Origin: Diadema setosum
Lineage: Eukaryota > Echinodermata > Echinoidea > Diadematoida > Diadematidae
Assembly: GCF_964275005.1 (NCBI RefSeq)
Contig: NC_092704.1
Location: 11,596,871-11,660,870 of the forward strand
Reading direction: 5' to 3'
DNA: 64,000 nt
The number at the start of each line of letters is the position of its first letter. Position 1 is the stretch's first letter. The notes below the pieces were generated by a model. It saw nothing but the letters and a program-made list of their open reading frames with translations. It was not told the origin of the DNA and ran no database searches. Made by a program: the position numbers and the translations under genes. This document shows, in pieces, positions 21,611-33,600 of the stretch.

Positions 21611-24600
21611 AAAATGTGAGAATAGGCAAATAAATGAACCAAAAAAAAAAAAGAAAGACACAAACAAACCAAAATTTCAACAAGATTAGAAGGGTTTTCT
21701 TTTTGTCATAATCATATATTTCTTTCTCACCTCATAGAGAATGCCATCTTTCCAGCACCCTGAAGGTGAAACAAGAAAAGTAAAATACAGAACATACCAT
21801 TATTTTGAATTACATGCCAAAATTTGAGAGAGATTCCTCATAGAGAAGTCAATGGATTTAAGACAAGTCAAGTACATTTCAAGAAACCACTTTCATCCAG
21901 TTTTGGTACTCGGTATTGTACTGCTTTCTTGCTGGCCTGCTATCTGAAATAGCTGCAGCTGATGTAATGCTCGTGGTATCAATGTCATCAATCACTGCAG
22001 AGTGATTTTCACGTGTCACTTAACTTCATTTTCCCTTTCCACTTGTGACAATCGTTTCACCCATTCCATCACATCGCTTGTGTTGTGAATACTTGCTAAC
22101 AGCATCTCATAGACTCTTCTCGTTCTCACAGCAACATGGCAGTGAACTTGGTTTGAATGACATTGTTGATCAGAAGTTGACTACGTAAAGGCCAAGGACC
22201 TATACAATGCAGATGCGTGTTCACCCAATACTAATGAGATTATACAAGACATTGGAATGCACCTTCCCTCGAACTGAGCGTAACTTGCATACTTCCAACA
22301 GTTAAGTGTCTTTTCTTAAAGTCATATTCAGTAGCATAGAAACATGCAAGTTATATGCTCAGTTTAGGGAAGGTGCATTCCAATGTACTCTTTCAATCAA
22401 TTAGTGATGTAACGTGATTGACAGATGATGTCATTGACAGAATCTTGATTCCATTTTTTTTTTTTTTTTTGCAGATCCAAGTAATTTGAACAAAGAGGCA
22501 GAAAATTGTAATGGAATATATTAGGGCACGTATTCAGATATTCTTTTGGCCTAACTGATGATCTGGGTATCATAAATCAGTACAAGTCATCATGAATGTG
22601 GATTACATACGCGTGTAGGTCCTTTACTACACTTACCTGTTTTGGTTAGTCAGTTTGTAATTAGTTATTCACACAATGAGAGACCCATTTTCAGTGGATA
22701 CCCAATGTTTATCTTTTCAATTCCTGAATACACCTCTTATTCTCTATCCCTGTTCCCCATTAAAACTAGAAATATCACTGAAGGTGATTAATACCCCCGC
22801 CCCGTGACGACAGTCTTACCCAAGGAATGATCTTTCCTTGATCTTCTGCCATTTAAATGCTGTTACCATGGCAACGCAGCTTCCGACACGTCCGAAAAAT
22901 ATGTCTTGCACATCTTCCCACCAAGACTATTGTGTGTGCCACATTTCATAAGCTTTTGTCAAAAACTGAGGAAGTAGTTCAATCCACAAGATCTTTCCTT
23001 GATCTTCCGCCATTAATATGCCGTTACCATGGCAACGCAGCTTCTGACACGTCCAAAAAATATGTCTTGCACATCTTCCCACCAAGACTATTGTGTGTGC
23101 CACATTTCATAAGCTTTTGTCAAAAACTGAGGAAGTAGTTCAATCCACAAGATCTTTCCTTGATCTTCCGCCATTAATATGCCGTTACCATTGCAACGCA
23201 GCTTCCGACACGTCCAAAAAATATGTCTTGCACATCTTCCCACCAAGACCAATGTGTGTGCCACATTTCATGAGCTTCAGTCGAACACAGAGGAAGTAGT
23301 TCAATCCGCAAGATCTTTCCGTGATCTTCTGCCATTTATATGCCGTTACCATGGCAACGCAGCTTCCGAAACGTCCGAAAGATATGTCTTCCACATCTTC
23401 CCACCAAGATCAAGGTGTGTGCCACATTTCATAAGCTTTGGTCAAAAAACTGAGGAAGTAGTTAAATCCGCAAGATCTTTCCTTGATCTTCTGCCATTAA
23501 TATGCCATTACCATGGCAACGTACTTTCGGGTACTGTCAAAAAATGTGTCTTGCACATCTACAACCAAAGGCACACATCTGTACCAAGTTTCATGGAAAT
23601 TGGGCAAAAACTGAGGAAGTAGTTTGCAACACAAAATTTTCCATCATTTTGGCTCATGATATGTGAGCTGTTACCATGGCAACATACTTTTTGTCACTGT
23701 TAAGAAATGTGTCATGCTGACCTATATCCTAAGACAAACATTCAATATGAATTCCATGAGAATTGGAAGAACACTGATGAAGCAGTTTTGCCATGAAGCA
23801 TTTTGCCCTATATTTTACCAATAACATGCTGTTACCATGGCAACGCACTTTTTGCCACTGCGGAAATATGTGTCTTGCACATTAACATATTCAGACGAAC
23901 ATCTGTACCTAATTTCATAAAAATTGATCAAAAACTGTGGGAGGAGTTCGCGACGCAAGATTTGTACCCATTTTTGCCCATAATATGCCGTTACCATGGC
24001 AAAGTACTTTTGGGTACTGTCAAAAAATACGTCTTGCACATCTACAACCCAAGGCACACATCTGTGCCAAGTTTTATGGGAATCGGTTGAAAACTGAGGA
24101 AGTAGTTCGCGACGCAAGATTTGCAACGGACCGACCGCCCGCCCGACCGACCGTCCGCTGATTCCTATATACCCCCTTCAAACTTCGTTTGGAGGGGGTA
24201 TAAAAAGGAGCAACTCTATACACTTATTTGCAATTTTCTATTGTACAGGGGAGGTGAAGGAAAGATAAAAAAAGGGGAGGGGGGACACTGCATGACACGA
24301 ATCCGTACCAGTGGCATTGAAAGAGGGCGTTGTGGTGTATGCGATCGTTGTAGGAGTTGTAGGAGCAGTGGGGCGAGGTTTGGTGGTAGCTTTTGTTGTA
24401 GAAGTTGATCCCTCCATGGTCGTCACCTCTCTGGTGATCGATGTCGGAGTCGTTGTGATTCTCTCCGTGGTCGTGACGCCCTCCACAGTGGTGGAACTAA
24501 TCTCGGATGTTTCTTCAGTACTACCCTGCGGTGTGGTTGTCACAGTAACGATGAGAGTGGTAGATACCTCACCTGAAAACCAAAATCACATGAAATATAC

Positions 24601-27600
24601 AGAATGCTTAATGATTTTTGTAAGGGAAAAAGGTTGGAATAACAACACTGCCCCTTTCTCTATAAATCTCTTTTGCTTCAAAACCCCTCCTTCTCCCTCT
24701 TTTTCTATAATCGCTAGCTTGCCATCTTTCCAGCTTGAACCCCTCCTCCCTCTTTTTCTATGATCGCTATCTTGTCATCTTTCAGCTTGATCCATATTGC
24801 CCAAAAATGCTGCACGACCACATTTTCTAACCCTTGCTTTTGGCATCGAGTTCTTGTTTACACCAGCTCCTTCTGACAGAAATCAGGCTTTACACTTTTG
24901 CTGATTTCTCATTATATACACACATTTGCAACTTAATCTGCCAAAGAGTTACATATTCACACCAGCCAAGGAGGTTGTTTCACAAAGAATTGAAGTCAAT
25001 CCTAAATTTTAAGATCAATTTATAATTATGGTATGCCATTGGTTTATACTCTTATCTAAAGTTTTCAAAAAAATCCACACTAATTGTGACCAAAATTTAC
25101 AGAAAAGTTCCTTTGTTCCTAATTTTATTTTGTGTGTTCATGTCCACATGAAAAAGTCTCCAAAATTTTTATTTTCATTTGGAAGTTGAAATATCACTGA
25201 AAACACATACAGCATACCATAATTTTAAGTTTATCTAGAATTTATGATCGACTTAAATTCCTTCTGAAACACCCCCAGGAATCACGCAAAGACTGCAGAT
25301 ACACTTTGTTCGTCAATCAAGCAGTGCAAAGGGAATTATTATAAAATGGGTTCAAGAATGTAGCCAATAGGGAGCGCTGAAATGAGACACACCCCCTTCC
25401 TTTACTTCAGTACAACTGCACTGCCTGTAATCCTATGGTAGATTGCCGATCGTCTGTGCGCGCGGCGGCTCCTTTGATGAATTGCATGCATACGCGTACG
25501 CGCTGTCAATCCTCCGACCTGTAAACAATTTCTAGTTCGGGCTGCCGGCCGGCCGGCCTGTCTTCCCTTGTGCATAACATATGTGGCGTACGTACGTATA
25601 CTGTACGTACACTTTGTACAGTACAGTAGACCAAGCGTTATGGGACCGGACGCGTACATGGAGTCACTTTGAAGAGCAAATCCAACGATTTAGCAGGTTA
25701 GTTCTCACGCCGTTTTCAGAGTATGTTGTCTAGTAGGCCTATATGAGGAGTCTATATCAAGTCTTTAAGGTAAAGGGTGCATATTCTATGTAAAATAAGT
25801 AAGTTTTCATGCGGGTGTCCGGAAACCCAACCCCCCCATTATACTTATACTGTATGTGCGGGACTTCCGCGAGTGCGACGTGCGTAAAAGTTTGGGACGA
25901 ACATCTTCGGACGTCTTGACCCACAAAGGTACGTGAAAAACGCTGAAAAATGATGTTAGTTTTCGAATTTTCGACCCATTTTATAAAACAAATGATGCAC
26001 AGGATTATTTCGTGGCGTTAGTGTAGGCGTAGCTCACTCTCGGGTATTTACAATGTAGTGCAACATGCACTCGGCTTCGCCTCGTGCATGTTTCACAATT
26101 GTAAATACCCTCGAGTGCACTACGCCTACACTAACGCACTCTATCCTGTGCATCATTAGTATACTAGTATTAAGGGGAGGATTCATGAGAGAGACAACGA
26201 TTGCGATAACCATAGCAATAACCACTGTCTCACCCTTGGTCGTAGCGGGCGCCGGAGTTGTGACGGTCGTCGTTCGCCTCTTCGAAGTCGTTTCCCCTCG
26301 AGTGGTCGTCTCTACAGCGGACTCTGTCGTCGTCGAAGGTGTCGTGGTTGTCGTTCTGCTGCGAGTGAATGTAGTTCTCTCTTCTAGAAACATCAAGTTA
26401 CAATTAGAAAAGCATCATAAGTAAAGGTAGTCTGTCGTGCACGGATGGAGATTCAAACTTAGGGTGGCAATACAATCATGTGACAGTCATTTCAGTTACT
26501 CGAAATACCGTGTAGACCAATTCTGTTTTATATATAACACTAGTAGCTTATGCCGGTCATAACTGGGGAGCGTCCAACATATTAAAGAAGAAAAGGCGAT
26601 TCAATGGGTCATGCAATGAGTCGGGTGCATTGCTTGTCAGTGGATTGATGATTAACTATTGTTAGACATATTGAAGCCCCCCTCCAGTTATGGCTGCACA
26701 GATACATAAACACATACACACAAAAACAACAACAACAACAACAACAACAAAAACACCCCCAAATCGATGTCACAGCGGTCTTTACGGTAAGATAATATAA
26801 GCACAACAATAGTTTGTCATGCCATGATGGCAAATTTTTGGTCACCGGGTGGTGACAGAAAATTAGTTTTTGCTTCATCTTCCTAAATACTCAGAATACC
26901 TTGAAAGGTTGAATTACATTCTAATTCCTTTTTACTTTTGCTTGATTGACGAAGAAGATGAGGAAGAGTAGATTCTTTATTTTTTCATTTCCATTTTCTT
27001 TTTTCCCCCGTTTTTTGGAGGAGAGGGGGTGTTCAAGCCGAGTCAAAAAGATTTTCTCTGAGAGGCTTACCTGTTGCAGGTGTTGAGACGGTCGTAGTTT
27101 TCTCCTCAGTCGTCGAACCTTCGGGCGTTTTTGTGGTGATCACTTCGGATATCGTTTCAGTGGTTGTGGGCTCCTGTTGTCCCGTTGTCGTTGGTGTTGT
27201 TGTAGTGGTGGAGACTGTTGTCACGGTCGTGGTTTCAATTGCTGAGGGGATGTCATGGAAAGTGTGAAACAATACTTTTTTTGTTGATCGTTGGTATGAA
27301 TGAAATCAATACCATTAACATCCTTTTTTTTTTGTGACGACGAGCGACGTAAATTTCTTACATAAATGAATTCAACATTTATTCAAAAATTAAGTCAATC
27401 ATGGACACTTTCTCGGCCGTTTAACCATCTCACTTATTTATCTATTACTTTTTTCTGTCACTAGGTGCTCTTGGATTTCTGCCTACTGTGAAAAGTTCGT
27501 GAACTTATGAAATTCTGCCGTTGATGTAGGAAAATTTGTCAATCAGTGGCAAAAAGTGCGTGAACGTGTTCCACTTCTATTAAATCTCTCCCCCACAAGA

Positions 27601-30600
27601 AATCTAAATAGGGATTGCCGAGTTGTTCCTGAGGGAATAATAGATGAGAAATCTGTACGCTCTTCCGTCTTATATACTCTATAAACTGGGCAGACCTAGC
27701 AAGTTCTGGCAACATTTTCCTTTCACATTCAGTGGCGGATCCAGAGGGGGGCGCAACTGGCGCACGCCCCCTCTTTATTTTTCGTTTAAAACAAAAGAAA
27801 TAAAAAGAAAAAAAAATATGCAATGAAACCCGGAAGTGGCATCAGAAATATTAGTCACGCCCCCCCTTTACAGAATTCCTGGATCCGCCCCTGACATTTA
27901 CCATCACATTATTGCATTGATTTTTAAACGTTTTGTCTCATATTCTAATTTCATTGTCATCTTCTGTTACACCTTTGCTACCAAACTTTATCCATGATTG
28001 CCGTGCGCAAATGTAGACGAGGATATTGCTTCCATAAACTTGAGGTATCCGTTCATGTCAAGTATTCTGAGCTCATGCCACTGCATCTGAACTCTTTGCC
28101 CCTCACAACAGCAAGATCTGTTTGTGATCGGATCGTGCTGTTTATTTGTTGCAAACCAGTGCAGTCTGTGTGCTCATCAAAACAGCAAAACTCCATTATA
28201 CCGAGGTCGCAAGGACCGCACTTTTTTGGGGGCAACTTCCTTATTGGTACGCCGTTTAACATACTAAAAACAGAGCACCCCAAATAAACAAAAACAAAAA
28301 CAAACAAACAGAACAACAACAACTAAAACAACAATCAAACAAACAATCGGTAACTGCAATTGGATTTTTTTTTTTTACAGACTTGTTTACAGACTGAACA
28401 CGTCACTTTCTAATTACAGATGTGAACAGATTGAAAATTAACATGTGCTCATAAAAGCAAGAAAAAAAAAAAAAGAGACCCGGGTGTCACGCGCTCACCT
28501 GAGTATCGCAAGTTCACCTTCCATGCATTCTTGCAGACTCTTACCTGAGAACATTGGAAACTTATGGTGGGGGTAGCTTTGAGAATGGGGGGCATGGTGT
28601 CCATTTACATATTCCATCACGCTGGTAAAAATACCTGCCAAGTACACTGTACTTTATAGAACGTTGGATTATGCAGCTTGGGAAAAAAGACTTATAGCCC
28701 TATCACTTTTGATTAGAACTAGAGAAAAACATTATTCAATATTCATAGATTTAGGAGGTTTGGACCCCCTGGGGCCCCCAAGGAAAGCATGGTGCCCATT
28801 CAAACATTTTGAGATCTTATCCCTATGGGAATGCTACTTGACAAGTTTGGTGAAAATCCATTTTGTTGTTTTCAGCAAGAAGATGAAAATTTAGGCCCGC
28901 ATTTGGACCCCCCATCCCATCCTGCTTCCTTGGGTCCCAAGGGGGTGGGGGGGGGGGGAAGGCACCCCTTATTCTCCCATGAACAAACTTGAAACAACAG
29001 TCATCAATATACTGACTCATTGTATTAACTTAGCTCAATCACTTCCAGTTCTAGAGAAAATCTGTAAAGATTCCTTAGAGGAGGGGGGGGGGGGACGCCT
29101 GGGGCCCCCCAGGTGGGGCATGGTGCCCATTTGATGGAATTGAGATTCTATCCCCCAAGGGATGCTACCTGCCAAGTTTGGTGAAAATCGGTCAAGGGGT
29201 TCTCAAGAAGAAGATGAAAATGTAAGAGTTTACGCACGACGGACGACGCACGACTGACGAGGGACGCCGGACGAAGAGCGATCGCAATAGCTCACTTCAG
29301 CCTTCGGCTCAGGTGAGCTAAAAACCCAGAGAAGCCGATAACAGCAGAACGTCTAAACAATGCCTCTTAGACTTGTGGCATGTTAAACAGAAGGTTCTCT
29401 TACCACTGTACACGCATCCGCGTAATCTGAATTCGGTAGTCACGGGATACGCGGTGAAGCCATCTAGGAGTATAGTCAGACTCGAGATCGGAGTCGCACC
29501 GAGCTCGTTGCCGGGGACGGAGAAGATGCCTCCGGTCGGCGAGGAGAGCTGTGCCTCGACTTCACCGAGAGCGTCGCCGCCGTCGTACCTGACGGAGAGT
29601 TGCGAGATGGCCGGACCGCTGTCCTGCACGACTTCAATGGCCGTCAGCTTGATTCGTCGCGTCAATTGGAGAGTGAGGCTGTCGCTGGCTGCGGTCGCAG
29701 TCCATGCACTGTTCTGGACGGCCCCGCCACTGGATAGCAGCTGACTTACGAACTCGTCCATTGGATCTTTGCATATCCCTGCAAGAGTAATTTCAAGGAT
29801 GTAGATATACAGGTCTTAGAAGAGCATTTTTTTACCTTTTTTTTTCTTTGTACAGTACGTAAACCAGTACGCCCATTCATATCAGTAATCAACTAGCTCC
29901 CATCTAGTCTAGTAATATTTCTTGATGGTTATCTAATCGACACTTACTGAAATACGGCAAAAATATAAACGCAATGTACAAGCTAAAGAGGGAGAGAGTT
30001 CTCCACGACTAACTCGATTCAGTTAGAAGATTACAACCAAAAGAACAGAAATTGTGGTTAAATTTGGATGAAGGTAATTAAACTGTCTGCAAACACCAAG
30101 TAGTACTCTCAAATGAAACAAATGTCGGTTGTCATGGAGACTGTAGTTTGCGGCGTGAATTGTCTACAGGACATGGTTGATATCAACATTTACTCAATTT
30201 GTCAAGTTGCAACGTTTTACTACTAAACTCTTCCAGCTAGTGGATGAAAAATAGCTAACTGAAATGCATCTGTTGGATTGTAAAAGATGTGGACGAGTAT
30301 GATAAACTTTTCTGCCTGTTATCCAGTCCCTTACATGTATAACCAGCAAAGATTTAGTCTGTGGACACCTATGACATGAACATGCGAGCAGATGTTACCT
30401 GGCGTAGTAGATTCCGGCCTTCCTGAAGTGATCGATGTAACAGTTGTCCAAGTTGTAGTTGTTGCTTCAGGAGTGGCAGTAGTTTCCTCCACGACTGATG
30501 TTGTTTGCTCGGTTCCTGGAGCAGTAGTCGTTGTCGCTCGCGTTCGCGACCTTGTTGTGACTTCTGTTAAAAAAAGAAAACGACACGCATGTATCTGTCA

Positions 30601-33600
30601 CTCAATGTTTATGACAGTTGAGAGAAACTTTTCCGAGACAATACCTATGGCGAAGAATAGCCGAAACCAGCTTGATCCCAAAATAATTATTGTTGAGTGA
30701 TAACCGATTTTTTCTTTCTCACAACTGTTAATTCAAAAAGGTTAGAAATACAATGCAGACTTAGACCTACCTGACTGACCCAGAGTTGTCGTTTCTGTAA
30801 ATGTTGAGAGAGAGAGAGAGAAAAAAAAAGAGAACATTCTAGTTATGGATCGATTACAGTCGCATCAGACAGAGCTGAAATACTATATTGAAATACAAAT
30901 TAAGTACTTTCCATGACTTAGGTGATGATTTGTTGTTTTGTATATCTTAATGTTCAGAAATTCAAGACGTAATTTCAAAAACAGTGTCCTCGCTAATGAA
31001 TGTAAGGTTTGGCATCAATACACTGCTAAAAAAAAAAACAATAACCAAAAAACAAAATTTAGCGTCTTGTCACTTGATCTAGTCAAGAGAGAGATTCCTG
31101 CTTCGAGTCATGTTTTACTTTACTGGACTGTGTTATTGAAATAAAATTTGGGCATTAATGCTTGGTAGCTTGTAAATCGTTGGAAATTCTTGAAGAGCCT
31201 GTACAGTGAAGTTGTGTCATATTAAGTCTGTTTTTGTTTGTTTGTTCTCTTCTTTTTGGTATTGAATCTAGAACGTATTCTACAAGATTAAATGTTGAAG
31301 ATATCCCGTTTAAACAAAGAGTTATGGTTAGGTCATCTGGACTATATTGAAAGATATGAAGATTTTATTTGTTCGTCGGTTTGCGATTCATTTGATTTGT
31401 AGAAAATCTATCACTGTGAAGAAGGTGTGATATCCATTTTCTTTAATTGGCATTGAAGCTAAAATGATTTCACGAGATTATTATTATTTTTTTTTGTAGA
31501 AAGGCCATTAATCCAAATATAAAAGAACAACAACAAGGCTGTACCCATTGCTGTAGTCTGAGCAGGGGTAGTAGTAAAAAGAGTTGTGGTCTCCTCCGTC
31601 TTAGTAGTACCCATCGGAGTTGTTGTGGTAACAGCTGTGGTGGTAGCTTCAGTGACTGTAGTGGGTTTCGACGTGCTGCTAGGTACACTTGTAGTGACAA
31701 CGGTTGTGACTTCTGTTGTTTCCATGCTCGTAGCTGATTAATGAAAAAAAAAACATCGGGAATCCAAGATATGAAAGGAACGTTACAGAATGTAAATTGT
31801 GAATTGGTTGTTAAAAAGTTGAGTGCACAGTTAAGTACCAGAAGTAACCAGCGGGCAGTATGTATAGACTATATTATGAACTTATCAATTCAATAACATA
31901 CAACTAATCTTTTTTTTTTCTATCTCTGAATTGAGAGCACAGGAAATTTCAAATGTAATAGACCGTGGAATATCAGCAACAACGGGGACATTCAACTCGA
32001 TATATTATAGATCGAATAAGAGAACAAGAGAGATGAGAAAGTAGGAATATGGGAACCCAGAATAAAAGGAAACGAAATTACCTGTCTCAATACATCCTCT
32101 GAATGTCACCGTCAACTGCGAATCTGCCACGTTGTAGTCATCAGGAAGGGTGATGTCAAAATAAACTTCATTCAAACCAGTCAAAGGTTCAAACTCGTAC
32201 ATTCCTGAAGGCTGATCTTCTCCGGGTTCAGCTGTAAATTGGCGTTCAACATCTCCATCGCTCGACGGCAGGACACCAATTGTGACAGTATTGGGAGGCG
32301 AGCCATTCGTTGTGGTTATGCTGACGGCTGATACCTTAATCGTCACTTCGGAGGTGTCATCTGTTGATTTGACAATGACTCTTACTTTCCTATTGGAAGT
32401 AGGTTCCGTCCAAAGGTTTGTTTCGACGTTGTCCAGTAAAACTCTTAATTTAGTATCAGGGTCCTCGCCATCCAGTGGTTTTCTGCAATAACCTGGAAAG
32501 TAAAAGAAAATAACTTGTAGCGTAAAACTGTTTGGGAAACAGAAAACCGTTGGCTGGTACACAGAGTTACCAACATTTGTATTTATTCTCTTGTCTAGTT
32601 TAGCAAACTGGCTCGTTTGATGTGGTGTAGCAGAAAGTACATGATGGAACAGGTTATGTTAACGCGGAAAACTTGTCTGACTGCCTTCTAATCAAATGAA
32701 ATCCTTCAGGTTTAGAGTCTTGGGACACAAGTCCGACAAAAATGGAAGTGAAAAAGTACCTGGCGTAGTAGATTCCGGCCTTTCTGTAGTGATCGATGTA
32801 ACAGTTGTCTGAGTTGTAGTTGTTGCTTCAGGAGTGGCAGTAGTTTCCTCAACGACTGCTGTTGTTTGCTCGGTTCCTGGAGCAGTAGTCGTTGTCGCTC
32901 GCGTTCGCGACCTTGTTGTGACTTCTGTTAAAAAAGAAAACGACACGCATGTAACTGTCACTTAATGTTTATGACAGTTGAGAAAAACATTTTGAAGACA
33001 ATACCTATAGCGAAGAATAGCCGAAACCAGTTTGATCTTAAAGTAATTATTATTTAGTGATAACCGATTTTCTTTCTTACTACACGTTAATTCAAAAAGG
33101 TTACAAATACAATGCAGACTTAGACCTACCTGACTGACCCAGAGTTGTCGTTTCTGTAAATGTTGAGAGAGAAAAAAGAGAACATTCTAGTTATGGATCG
33201 ATTACAGTCGCATCAGACAGAGCTGAAATATTATATTGAAATACAAATTAAGTACTTTCCATGACTTAGGTGATGATTTATTGTTTTGCATATCTTAATG
33301 TTCAGAAATTCAAGATGTAATTTCAAAAACTGTGTCCTCGCTAATGAATGTAAGGTTTGGCATCAATACACTGCTAAAAAAACAATAACCAAAAAACAAA
33401 GTTTAGCGTCTTGTCACTTGATCTGGTCAAGAGAGAGGTTCCTGCTTCGAGTCATGTTTTACTTTACTGGACTGCGTTATTGAAATAAAATTTGGGCATT
33501 AACCCTATTCTAACTGGGCTATTTGAGACCAAGTTTTTACTGGGGGGGGGGGGGGTCAATTTGACCCCCCCCTTCAGATCTCGGCCGCCGATCGCGCGAT

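Noticed and set aside
22857-23622. Open plus-strand frames with repeated CLAHLPTK text
   Set aside because: The tandem unit happens to lack stops; frames shift between units and end with the repeat, so no protein is supported.
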